Shown one piece after another: positions 1 to 9,303 of a DNA stretch of 50,550 nucleotides. The notes below the pieces were generated by a model. It was given only the letters and a program-made list of their open reading frames with translations. It had not been told where the DNA came from and made no database searches. Both the position numbers and the translations under genes were made by a program. The DNA lies in the NCBI GenBank assembly GCA_018303945.1, contig JAGVXD010000002.1, positions 1 through 50,550 of the forward strand. Reading direction: 5' to 3'. Source of the stretch: Candidatus Pacearchaeota archaeon. GTDB taxonomy: Archaea > Nanobdellota > Nanobdellia > Pacearchaeales > GW2011-AR1. Within the stretch, counting starts at the first letter, position 1; each line of letters starts with the position of its first letter.

Positions 1-99
1 TAAGCACAATTTGCATAACAGCTACACTTAGAATAAACCTTTTTCCCCTCTTATTTTGCATGTGTTACAAAGCGAATAGATGTTTATAAATATTGTTAG
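1..99. repeat. 99-bp direct repeat, copy 1 (copy 2 at 1106-1204); may extend left of the window
   Basis: taagcacaatttgcataacagc...ataaatattgttag occurs identically at 1-99 and 1106-1204. Confidence 0.97.
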
Positions 100-186
100 A
101 TTGGTTAATTCAAGATATCATTTATAATTAAGGCAGAGCTGTTATCTATAATTTAATGACTCTACTTATATATCTCCTTAATTCCA

Positions 187-233
187 AATCGTCTGTTAAT
201 CATGTTTTACATAGGATAAGCAGGTATTTAAAT
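187..233 (-). pseudogene. Relic of the promoter and first codons of a second copy of the 1247..2035 gene
   Basis: aatcgtctgttaatcatgtt (187-206 = 2019-2038) and aggataagcaggtatttaaat (213-233 = 2041-2061) are shared; the relic reads MINRRFGIKEIYK* versus MINRRFNSCMAATG in the intact gene. Confidence 0.8.
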
Positions 234-298
234 TTTGCTGTTATTAAATAATAACTACAAATCGAAAGATTTATATATATTAATTGCTTATAAAAAAT

Positions 299-1078
299 AT
301 GAAAGTTTTAGCTAAAAAGCTAATGAATAATTCAGCCAGATTATTTGCTCTTGGAGCTCTTAGCTCTGCTCTCCTTTCTCCTTTGGAATCGCGCTGTCAG
401 GATACAAGTGCGCAATTTTCAGGGCTAGGATGGGTTTTGCAGTCTATAGGCGCACGAGAAGGAAATGTACCTGCGAGTATAATCGGCCAGGGAATGTCTG
501 CTTATGGAAATGCATTAGCAGGAAAATCAGAGGTAAATGTGAATGTTCAGTCAGGACAAACAAGCCAAGTTCCGCAGGAATTTATGAGACAGCAACAAGA
601 GCCTTTAGATATATATCTGAATCGTATAATGATGAGATGTGTAAATAGGTGGGGTAGTTTTATGTGGGCTTGCAATTTTGAAATTGATGATCCAAATCTA
701 AATCGGTCCTTTCCAAATTCTTACATAGGCATCAAACACGAGTATCCAGCAGTTTATGGAACAAATGAGCCTATCAATATCTCAATTGCACGCATGGATA
801 AAAAACTCCATAAATTCGGCGAGGAGAGAGCAGAAAGAGAAATAGGTTATTTACTATACAATGAATATGGAGATGTAACTCATAAGTCTAACACAAGAAT
901 TACTCCTCAAGACTCATATTTTATATTTTCTTTTTGCACAAAAAAAGTTGTTCAAGAAGGTAAATACTTCGTAGTATTCACAGAAGGTAGGGAGACTTTC
1001 AATCCGTATCAATTCATAGTTTCCGCATCTTCACAGAAAAATTCTGTAACAACAAATTCTAGTTCTTCAGTTAAATAA
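299..1078 (+). CDS. Secreted hypothetical protein, paralogue of 1247..2035
   Basis: ORF; the ATG at 299 lies about 25 nt after the TATA-like tttatatatat, so the track start (TTG at 284) is probably not used; N-terminal hydrophobic segment; shares I..REGNV...IGQ...YG...AG+SEVNVNV with the next gene. Confidence 0.75.
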   Translation: MKVLAKKLMNNSARLFALGALSSALLSPLESRCQDTSAQFSGLGWVLQSIGAREGNVPASIIGQGMSAYGNALAGKSEVNVNVQSGQTSQVPQEFMRQQQEPLDIYLNRIMMRCVNRWGSFMWACNFEIDDPNLNRSFPNSYIGIKHEYPAVYGTNEPINISIARMDKKLHKFGEERAEREIGYLLYNEYGDVTHKSNTRITPQDSYFIFSFCTKKVVQEGKYFVVFTEGRETFNPYQFIVSASSQKNSVTTNSSSSVK

Positions 1079-1105
1079 AAGCCAAAGCAAAACTCATCAT
1101 TACAA

Positions 1106-1204
1106 TAAGCACAATTTGCATAACAGCTACACTTAGAATAAACCTTTTTCCCCTCTTATTTTGCATGTGTTACAAAGCGAATAGATGTTTATAAATATTG
1201 TTAG
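1106..1204. repeat. 99-bp direct repeat, copy 2
   Basis: identical to 1-99. Confidence 0.97.
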
Positions 1205-1246
1205 TTAAATTTTAATATGTATATTTAGAGATAAAGATTTGTGTTT

Positions 1247-2035
1247 TTATTTTATATCGTAGTTAAATGATGGGGCAGTTATTTCCTTGTGAACTATCTC
1301 TCCGAGAGGCGCATTATTGGAGTTTGCAGGTTCAACTTTTCTTTCAATATTTTTCTCAACTATCCGTATTTTAGTTGTACCTAAAGGTTCGGTTGATATA
1401 TCGCTTCCTTTGATAAACCAGGCGCCCGTGTAGTCACCTGAAGGCCAATCTTTAGTATTAACAGTATAATAGCGCCGATCATTTAAAAGAACTGGCTGTA
1501 ATTGAGATATTACAGAAGCAATAATAGTCCCTCTTTCATTGAATAAGTAGAAATTAACCTCTTTTGATATTGCCTTGCATCCAACTAATCCAACAAAAGT
1601 TATCGTTTCGTCTTTAGAGCATATTCTAGTCTGTTTAAGATTCACCCCAGGTATTCTCCATGGAGCTTTATTTGAATCATTATAAACTCCAGGAAGTGTA
1701 TAGAATTCAGAAGTCTGAGTGCAATCCTCATTTTGTGAATTTTCTGTTTCGGTGACAGTTTGTCCAACATTCACATTCACTTCAGATCTGCCTGCTTGAG
1801 AAACTCCATACTGGAATGCATTCTGTCCAATCACTGCTTCTGCAACATTTCCTCTCCTTATTCCATCAACTTGCATAGCCGTGCCAAAAATCGGAAGCAT
1901 ATTCAATATCTGCGCACCAGCATCATTAGGATCGCTTCTCCAGTTAGGATTGTATGGTGTCTCGCAGCCAGTTGATAGCAATGCTACCAGTGCGCCTGTT
2001 GCAGCCATGCATGAATTGAATCGTCTGTTAATCAT
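1247..2035 (-). CDS. Putative secreted lipoprotein-like hypothetical protein
   Basis: ORF; hydrophobic N-terminus ending in lipobox-like LLSTGC; VNVNV motif shared with 299..1078. Confidence 0.75.
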   Translation of the reverse strand: MINRRFNSCMAATGALVALLSTGCETPYNPNWRSDPNDAGAQILNMLPIFGTAMQVDGIRRGNVAEAVIGQNAFQYGVSQAGRSEVNVNVGQTVTETENSQNEDCTQTSEFYTLPGVYNDSNKAPWRIPGVNLKQTRICSKDETITFVGLVGCKAISKEVNFYLFNERGTIIASVISQLQPVLLNDRRYYTVNTKDWPSGDYTGAWFIKGSDISTEPLGTTKIRIVEKNIERKVEPANSNNAPLGEIVHKEITAPSFNYDIK

Positions 2036-2107
2036 GTTAGAGGATAAGCAGGTATTTAAATCTTTCCTTTTAATGTTACTTATTAATGATAATAAAATAA
2101 AGACATC

Positions 2108-3640
2108 TTACTTACTCTTCTTCGCTTTTCCTATTGTGACTTTAAATCCCGGCTTATATCCTTCACTGCCTTCCCAGTTTACTTTAGGTCCGCAGTCTCC
2201 CAATGCAAGGCACAAATCAGCTCTCTGCTTTTTCCATTCTTCCGTCAAGCATTCACAGTTTCCTATGCACTTCTCCCCGCCAATAAGTCCTTTTTCAAAT
2301 GTCACAACACAGCTTGAACTGCCTTGCGCACAAATGGCTTTACTCTCCTCTCCTTCCCAGAACTTTAATCCCGGAGTGTTCTTCGGCACACACACGCCTC
2401 CAGTTGCATTGCCAAGTCTTATTCCAGATTTCCATATACAATCTCTGCGGTCTGTATTTTCACAATCTATCTGCTCACTCTGTGCAGTGCAATCCTGCCA
2501 GCGATTTACTCTGCATGCTGCCTGTGAAAATGGTCCTGCAGTACTTTCTATGCTGTCTTCAATGCATTCTTCCTGTCTGAAATCTGCACATTGCTCAAGT
2601 ACTTCCTCGCCGTTAATGCATATATGCTTGTAGAACCTGCTTCCGACGGCATTGTTTGCTTTATCTTCACTTCCGGCGTCGTTATAAACACACCACGATT
2701 CTCCATGTTTGTACGATTTCCCATTTTGAGTGTTTTTGCAGTTCAAGTCAGCACATATTGAATCACCATAAGTTGGACTGTTTCCTTTTTGAGCGTCACG
2801 GCAGTAACTTCCCTGCAAGTAATTACAGTTGCCGCAATTTTTAGAGTTTGCATTTGGACTGTTAGGATTGCATGCTTCGCTTTTATCAAATATTGTTGAC
2901 CAATATCTCTTGTCATCTATTTTTGAAGCATCATATATATTTGCAGTATTTCCACAGCTATCAACAAAATAAACTTCATCTTTTCCGGGCAGGCACATTG
3001 TCTCTCGCGTCGGTGCACAAGGCGTTCCTAACTCTTCCGCCGAGCATAATTTTCCAGGATAAAATTGTCCTTCTGCCTTTGTTCCATTTACTCCACCACT
3101 GCATTCTGCACGGGAAGTTACCTTGCAGGTCTTTTCAAACTCAAATTCATAAACACAAGCCCCCTTTTCCTGGTTTTGCACAGAAAGGACACATTGCACT
3201 TCATCCTGTATATTTGGCTTGTAATTTGTCTGCAAACCAAGGAATGCTGACAATCTTTTACAGCGTACTAATGATACAAATGCCGCTTGGTCACCAAGTA
3301 CACAGCATCCTAGAGAGCATTGAGGAGGAGTTTCTTCAGACCATATTCCTTTATTTGCAGTGCACACGCTTTGAGGAGTATTATCTAAACAATTTCCTTC
3401 AATGCTATTGTAGCACGTTCCGAGCTTGCAATATGATGTTGATTCGCATGAGGTTGGAACTTGCCTTGCTCCCGGCTCACATTCGTTTGCAGGAACATTT
3501 TGACAGTAAAGTACTCCATTTTTTGAATCTGCTTTAGTTTTTTCACAGCAGACAGTAGAATTTAATCCTGCCGCACTTACTGCGCTTGCTAAAATAATTG
3601 CTCCTATAATTATTATGCTAAAAATTAATTTTGTCTTCAT
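2108..3640 (-). CDS. Cys-rich secreted protein, short paralogue of 4430..8251
   Basis: ORF; ATG at 3640 gives a 4-nt ATGA overlap with the upstream gene; signal peptide; CGNCNY, KHGESWC, AACRVNRWQDC motifs shared with the large paralogue. Confidence 0.85.
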   Translation of the reverse strand: MKTKLIFSIIIIGAIILASAVSAAGLNSTVCCEKTKADSKNGVLYCQNVPANECEPGARQVPTSCESTSYCKLGTCYNSIEGNCLDNTPQSVCTANKGIWSEETPPQCSLGCCVLGDQAAFVSLVRCKRLSAFLGLQTNYKPNIQDEVQCVLSVQNQEKGACVYEFEFEKTCKVTSRAECSGGVNGTKAEGQFYPGKLCSAEELGTPCAPTRETMCLPGKDEVYFVDSCGNTANIYDASKIDDKRYWSTIFDKSEACNPNSPNANSKNCGNCNYLQGSYCRDAQKGNSPTYGDSICADLNCKNTQNGKSYKHGESWCVYNDAGSEDKANNAVGSRFYKHICINGEEVLEQCADFRQEECIEDSIESTAGPFSQAACRVNRWQDCTAQSEQIDCENTDRRDCIWKSGIRLGNATGGVCVPKNTPGLKFWEGEESKAICAQGSSSCVVTFEKGLIGGEKCIGNCECLTEEWKKQRADLCLALGDCGPKVNWEGSEGYKPGFKVTIGKAKKSK

Positions 3641-4422
3641 TCTAGTCCGTATCCTGCAGGCCATGCAAGGCTGCGAGAAGCAAACACAAATCTATCTTTG
3701 CTGACAACGTCGGAAATACTGTATATCTTGCTCCCATCACTAAGCTTCACCTTTTCTATTTTAATATTTGGATAATATCTCATATATAAAGTTGTTTCCG
3801 AGTCACCATATGTTGATTCAAAATCTATTATGCTTGTTGCAAGAGAGAGAATTTCATAAATTCCGCTTTTATACTCCAAGTCTATTGATTTATATGTTCT
3901 GGAAAAATCCTTAGTTACAGTCATGGGCAAGTTTAAAGTTATCTTTATGCTGTTAAGTGCAAGAGAAGCATTTACATTTGTATTTCCGTAGCTAATTTTA
4001 TATCCTCTGCTTTCATATTCTTCTGCAAAGCTTTTTACACATGAAGTGGCAATGGGCTGAAGCTCTCTACTAATTTCTCTTTCCACCTGCCCTATTAAAT
4101 TTGGCTGTTGCACAACGCAAGTTTTGTAATATTCAGCAGTATAGCATAAATATGATATTTTCGTATTATTGTAAACTATAAATCCCTGCGGCTGCATGCT
4201 TCCCCCCTGGCTTGTTATGTCTTCCATTATCAAGGGTATTTCCTGCCCTATGCATGAACGAAGATATTCTTCTGGTGTGGCATCTGCACTTCCACTGCCG
4301 GGCAGGTTTACTCTGGGATAAACAAGAAATATAATTAAAACCAGAATTATCGCTAATGCAATTATAATATATAATGTAACCTGCCCTTTTTTTTCTCCGT
4401 ACCGCATAATGCTCAAAGCCAC
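3637..4422 (-). CDS. Pilin-like secreted protein with one N-terminal TM segment
   Basis: GEKKGQVTLYIIIALAIILVLIIFL N-terminus; similar to 8248..9063 (EYLRSCI/ESCARD, ISYLCYTAEYYKTCV/VAYLCENIGYFETCI). Confidence 0.8.
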   Translation of the reverse strand: MALSIMRYGEKKGQVTLYIIIALAIILVLIIFLVYPRVNLPGSGSADATPEEYLRSCIGQEIPLIMEDITSQGGSMQPQGFIVYNNTKISYLCYTAEYYKTCVVQQPNLIGQVEREISRELQPIATSCVKSFAEEYESRGYKISYGNTNVNASLALNSIKITLNLPMTVTKDFSRTYKSIDLEYKSGIYEILSLATSIIDFESTYGDSETTLYMRYYPNIKIEKVKLSDGSKIYSISDVVSKDRFVFASRSLAWPAGYGLE

Positions 4423-4429
4423 GCCGCGT

Positions 4430-7400
4430 TTATAATTCTTGCGCCACGCCCCCCTTTACAATGATTGTGCATGCGCTCCCAGGATTTCTTCCAAACTTGT
4501 CTTTGCATTTTATATAATGAGTAATGGCTCGGCTGAACCCAATGCTGTGCACAAGTTCGCTTCCGCTCATTTCTGTCGCATTTGCAAATTCATAATCGCA
4601 CCCATTTGCTCCTCTTGAAGGTACAGCTGTGCTTGCTGTACATACAGATGGCTCATCCGTTATAAGAGTAAGAGAGCCGCCATTTTCGTAAACACGGGTT
4701 ACTTTAGGAGATTCGCTGTCAAGATTAACTTTAAATCTTGCTGTTTTCTCTGCAGTGTTTCCAGCCAAATCCTCGCATCTTACAGGGAGAGAGTATATTC
4801 CATCATATATTGTCTGAAATATTTGGCTGTTTGTGCTCGTCCATAGCCCTTCAGCAAAATCAATGTAACTGCTGTTTCCCCATTTATATGTGCATCTGGC
4901 ACTTCCATCTACGCCTCCGGAAGTTTTGACAACAACTTCAATTGACGCAGGAATAGTCCCAAAGTTAAGTGTCTCATTGTTTGGAACAAGACTTTCTATT
5001 ATAAGTGGATTGATTGTTCTCTGCAGGTTATATGTATAGCTTTGCGAGTTTGCGTTTCTATGTATTGTCGTATTTTGAGAGCTCACGTTAAGCCATGGCT
5101 GGTCTTGACATCTCACATAATATTTAGATGTATTTTCTGTTACAGGAAACTCTCCAGAACAGAACCAACCAAATAATTGCCTATCTTCAAAATCGTTTTC
5201 ACAGCTCATCTCATGGCTCATCAAAGAATAATCTCTGTCTATGCTGTCCCAACGGCAATCTGCAGGCTCATTTGTATATACTCCCCCATTTAGCATAGTG
5301 AGGTTATATGCTACGGTTGTCAGAGAAGGCTCGCGTTCTACAACTATCGGAGGAGTTGTGTCCGGACCTTGTTTAATGCAGAAACCAATTCCATAATCTT
5401 TTATATTTGTATTTCCTGATTTGTCCTGACATTTTATATGCAGAACATATTCTGCTCTTGCATTAGGATTAAACGACTCAAGCCCGAAGTCAGACAGACT
5501 TGGAGTCAGTAATGGCATTGTCTGATTTCTTTTGAAAAGACTGCTTCCAAAATCACTTTCCATTTCTTCAAACGCGACTCCAGTGCTATTGCTTATTCTG
5601 CATTGTCCCGGTTCATCAAGAGCTACTCCAAGAATGAGAGGTTCATAACTTTCAGGAATGCATCCATCGCTTCCAGGTTGTTTTATTCTAACCCCAAATT
5701 CAGTTTCCTCAACGCTGTAGTTTGCAAGCAGTTCTTTCATAAATCTTATGCTCGGCGCAGCCGCATCATTAGGGCTTATGTCAATACATTCAGGAGTTCC
5801 TGTTTCTTCATTAATTAACTGACACGTCTGTCCAAGAGACTCACATGAGTATCTTGAGCAAGTTTTTCCGTCACTGCCGCACTTTGCGCAGTCAGCTCCT
5901 CCACGGGGAGGCTGCCACGGTTTGCATTCAAATGTAACTTTAACTTTCTTAACTTCTCCAATTCCCAATGCTTTGAATATTACAATTACTATTATTACAA
6001 CCACTACAATAATTATTCCTATAGTTAATAACGTTCCAGCTGCAGCTCCAAAAGCTGAACCACCCATAGCTCCAAACCCGGCAATTGCTCCTCCTGCAGT
6101 TCCAGCAGCTAATAGAGAGTAAGTTATTGCTGGAGGCAAACCTCTTCCTACTCCAGTAAATTGCAGAAGCAATGAAGTTAATGCAAATCCTATAGCTGCT
6201 CCCGCCAAAGCTCCTCCAGCAGCACTAAGACCAGGATTTACAGTCAATGCCGCACCATTAGTTGTTGGTCCAAGCAGCTCCGCTCCAACATGTGCAAGAC
6301 TAAGACTTCCAAGTATTCCTGCTCCGGTAGCTGTCCCAGCAGCCCACACAAGTGCAACACCCATCATGCCTGCAACAGTTCCAGCCATTCCGAATTGAGC
6401 CGCAGGGTCTCCCGGAGTAGAAGCGCTCCCCAAACCTTCAGGAATTCCCAATGTGGCAAAGAACTCTGAAATGTCTCCGGCATCGGCATATTCTCCCTTG
6501 AAAAGTTTTTCATTTGCATATCTCTTTATATTCTCAAGATAAGCCGAATTTAATTTTGGAGATTTCTTCACTTTGTAATTTTCAGTTAAATCTCCTATGT
6601 AATTAACTTCAGCTCCGCAATCTCCAAGACTCATGCACAAATCATTCATCTGCTCTGCAAATATTTTTTTCTCACATTCACAGTTTGCTTTGCAATCCCA
6701 TCCACCCAAGCCCTTCACATAAACTACCGTGCATTTCTGATTTGCCTGTCTGCATATTATTTCAGCGCCTTCTCCTCTTTGGCTCAAGCTAAATCCGGGA
6801 CTGTATTTCGGGACACAATAATCAAACTTAAAATCTTTTCCAACTTTGACTTCTTTGACGAAACAATCCGTATTTTCCTCGCATTTCAAATCTCTCTGAT
6901 TTGACTTAGCTTGCATAGCGCTTTTTCCTATTCCCTTGTTCTCCGGATTATTTACAATGCTATTATAATCAAAACATTGCTGCCATTTGTTTATGCGGCA
7001 CGCAGCAGAAGAAAATTTTCCTCCCTGAATAGGAGTTTGTGCTTCTACACATATTTCGTTTCTATAGTCAGCACATGGCTCCGTTCTTATTTCTCCATTT
7101 ATACATACTTCTCTGAAATGTCGGCTTCCCGGCGTGTCTCTGGCTCGGTTCTTGGCTGTATCCTCACCTATAGCTCCCTGATAACTGCACCATGATTCTC
7201 CATGCTTGCGTTTCTTTCCCTGTTCGTCTATGCATGATAAGTCTTTGCACACATATTCTCCAAGAGAAACAGGATTACGTTCGTCTGCCCTCCCACATAC
7301 ACTTCCAGCTATATAATTGCAGTTTCCGCAAGTTTTTACATTTGCAAGTAAATTGGTTCCGCTTCCTAATGAACAGCTGTTATTTTTTAGCAAAACTCCG

Positions 7401-8251
7401 CCATTGTTCCAGCTTGCGGCTTTCGGGAGCGCAAAAATATTCTCCCGATTGCCGCAGCTATCAAACCAATACACCTCGTCTTTCCCAGGAAAACAGCCCG
7501 TAGTCACTTGTGGCTTGCAGGTTGTATTCAATGAAGGACTGGAACAAATCCGTTGTGAATAAAAATCTCCGTGCATGGTGCCGCATTGACTTCTTGTCGT
7601 AAACTTGCACGTCCTTTCAAATTCCTGCTCAAATACACACGCACCTTCTTCCTGCACGCTTCCCAATGCAAGGCATGCAATTTCTGTCTGAACATCCGGC
7701 CTGAATTCTTTCTTCACTCCTAAAAGTTCTGCACTTCTTACACATTGTCTTTCAGTAACAAATTTCGCCTGACTGTTTATTATGCAGCATCCTTCCCTGC
7801 ATTGAGGTATGTTTTCATATTTCTCCCCAGACCATGTTCCTCCGTGTGCAACACATGTTGATTGCGGTGAACCTGCCTGACATGTTCCTTCAAGAGGGTC
7901 ATAGCATGTTCCAGGCTTGCATGCAGCTACATTTTCCCTGGTTGAAGGCACACAATCTCCGCCGCATTCCTGATTACAGCTCTCAATAGGGTATTCCTGA
8001 CAGCTCTTTCCGCTTAGTGAATTGACGCACGTTGCCACTTCTCCTGCAGCAGATACAATTCCCTTTTCACTGAATAATAATTTTCCAATAAAATTAAGCA
8101 AAGAAACAGAACGAACATTTTTTTGGACTATTATTTTTTCCCCCGGATTTCCAGTTGTATGATTAATGATATATGCAAAAGCAAAGCTCACGCTTATTAG
8201 CAATACTATCTCAAAAACAGCCGTCTTTTTGTAATTTATTTTTTCTTTCAT
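4430..8251 (-). CDS. Giant Cys-rich secreted/membrane protein (1273 aa) with an internal Gly/Ala-rich hydrophobic region and Ig-like C-terminal part
   Basis: ORF; signal peptide; N-terminal third homologous to 2108..3640; central AAGTATGAGILGSL...GAAAGTLLTIGIIIVVVVIIVIVIF segment. Confidence 0.85.
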   Translation of the reverse strand: MKEKINYKKTAVFEIVLLISVSFAFAYIINHTTGNPGEKIIVQKNVRSVSLLNFIGKLLFSEKGIVSAAGEVATCVNSLSGKSCQEYPIESCNQECGGDCVPSTRENVAACKPGTCYDPLEGTCQAGSPQSTCVAHGGTWSGEKYENIPQCREGCCIINSQAKFVTERQCVRSAELLGVKKEFRPDVQTEIACLALGSVQEEGACVFEQEFERTCKFTTRSQCGTMHGDFYSQRICSSPSLNTTCKPQVTTGCFPGKDEVYWFDSCGNRENIFALPKAASWNNGGVLLKNNSCSLGSGTNLLANVKTCGNCNYIAGSVCGRADERNPVSLGEYVCKDLSCIDEQGKKRKHGESWCSYQGAIGEDTAKNRARDTPGSRHFREVCINGEIRTEPCADYRNEICVEAQTPIQGGKFSSAACRINKWQQCFDYNSIVNNPENKGIGKSAMQAKSNQRDLKCEENTDCFVKEVKVGKDFKFDYCVPKYSPGFSLSQRGEGAEIICRQANQKCTVVYVKGLGGWDCKANCECEKKIFAEQMNDLCMSLGDCGAEVNYIGDLTENYKVKKSPKLNSAYLENIKRYANEKLFKGEYADAGDISEFFATLGIPEGLGSASTPGDPAAQFGMAGTVAGMMGVALVWAAGTATGAGILGSLSLAHVGAELLGPTTNGAALTVNPGLSAAGGALAGAAIGFALTSLLLQFTGVGRGLPPAITYSLLAAGTAGGAIAGFGAMGGSAFGAAAGTLLTIGIIIVVVVIIVIVIFKALGIGEVKKVKVTFECKPWQPPRGGADCAKCGSDGKTCSRYSCESLGQTCQLINEETGTPECIDISPNDAAAPSIRFMKELLANYSVEETEFGVRIKQPGSDGCIPESYEPLILGVALDEPGQCRISNSTGVAFEEMESDFGSSLFKRNQTMPLLTPSLSDFGLESFNPNARAEYVLHIKCQDKSGNTNIKDYGIGFCIKQGPDTTPPIVVEREPSLTTVAYNLTMLNGGVYTNEPADCRWDSIDRDYSLMSHEMSCENDFEDRQLFGWFCSGEFPVTENTSKYYVRCQDQPWLNVSSQNTTIHRNANSQSYTYNLQRTINPLIIESLVPNNETLNFGTIPASIEVVVKTSGGVDGSARCTYKWGNSSYIDFAEGLWTSTNSQIFQTIYDGIYSLPVRCEDLAGNTAEKTARFKVNLDSESPKVTRVYENGGSLTLITDEPSVCTASTAVPSRGANGCDYEFANATEMSGSELVHSIGFSRAITHYIKCKDKFGRNPGSACTIIVKGGVAQEL

Positions 8252-9039
8252 ATTCCGGGAGGTATTGCGCAGCTTCTTATTGCAATATTCATTTCACTAT
8301 TGGAATCTTTATGAAGTATAGTATATATTTTTGTCGAGTCGGATAGGGCAGTTTTCTTTATGTCAAATTCTGGATAAAGTATCATATAACCAACATACTC
8401 AAAATAGCAATATTTTGCTTCCTGGCTGGCTATCTCATTGGCGACAAGAGCTAACTCATAGAGAGGATGCCTAATCTCAAAATTGAAGTCTTCAATGTTT
8501 TTCGTGCCTTCCTTACTGCTCAATGTCATTTTTTTATTTATTGAAACCTTTATTCTTTGAGGAGCCAGGTCTATTTTCAAGTTGGTTTCTCCAGACTCAA
8601 CCTTTATATTCTTCTTTTTCAGTTCTTCTGTGGAATCAACGAAGCAATTTTCTATTTTATTTATAGAATTATTATATATCTCTTCCTTTATCTCTGCAAG
8701 GAGTGACGGGTGCTGGTTTATGCAAGTTTCAAAATAGCCTATATTCTCGCATAAATATGCCACATTTATGTTGTCGTATTTTTTATAATTTCTGGGAGAG
8801 ACAAATCCTCCTTGGGGCGCCATTAATTTTACAGTTTCATATATTGCATCTCTGGCACAGCTTTCTATAGTTCTTTCAGGAGATTCTATATTATCAATTT
8901 CAGGCAGGGGCTTCTGCCTCAGTAATGCAAGCAGACCTACTATGGCTACAATTGCAATTGCGATAATAACCCATAATGAAACCTGTCCGGCTTTTCCGAT
9001 TATTATCTGCATATTAGATTCATTTCTTATTCTTATCAT
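8248..9039 (-). CDS. Pilin-like secreted protein, paralogue of 3637..4422
   Basis: ORF; GKAGQVSLWVIIAIAIVAIVGLLALL; ATGA overlap with 4430..8251; start could be 9063, 9039 or 9012. Confidence 0.75.
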   Translation of the reverse strand: MIRIRNESNMQIIIGKAGQVSLWVIIAIAIVAIVGLLALLRQKPLPEIDNIESPERTIESCARDAIYETVKLMAPQGGFVSPRNYKKYDNINVAYLCENIGYFETCINQHPSLLAEIKEEIYNNSINKIENCFVDSTEELKKKNIKVESGETNLKIDLAPQRIKVSINKKMTLSSKEGTKNIEDFNFEIRHPLYELALVANEIASQEAKYCYFEYVGYMILYPEFDIKKTALSDSTKIYTILHKDSNSEMNIAIRSCAIPPGI

Positions 9040-9172
9040 TCTCTTCCCTCGCCAAATTTTCAATAGCTATCTCAATTACATGAGATTTATTTCTATATTT
9101 TTTATTTTCAATCAGGGAGTTTATTGTTTTCACTATCTCTTTATCAACTGTAGCAGATATCCTCTCTTTCAT
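9020..9172 (-). CDS. Ribbon-helix-helix (CopG/Arc-like) small DNA-binding protein, 50 aa
   Basis: MKERISATVDKEIVKTINSLIENKKYRNKSHVIEIAIENLAREENDKNKK*; RHH pattern (short strand, TVD, NKSHVIEIAI helix); below the size cut-off of the ORF track. Confidence 0.75.
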   Translation of the reverse strand: MKERISATVDKEIVKTINSLIENKKYRNKSHVIEIAIENLAREENDKNKK

Positions 9173-9303
9173 AATAATACCTAATATTTTTTTATATGAT
9201 TAAATATAACTTAGTATTACTGGATAAGACTTATATTTAAAGGTTTTGACAATCTCTGTCTGGCAACACATAAACTAATATATATTGCATTATTATATTA
9301 TTA

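Noticed and set aside
1881-3537. Several plus-strand ORFs (1881..2633, 2299..2580, 2656..2844, 2872..3537)
   Set aside because: Antisense to the lipoprotein-like and Cys-rich genes; composition rich in Cys/His/Leu/Ser, as expected for shadow frames.
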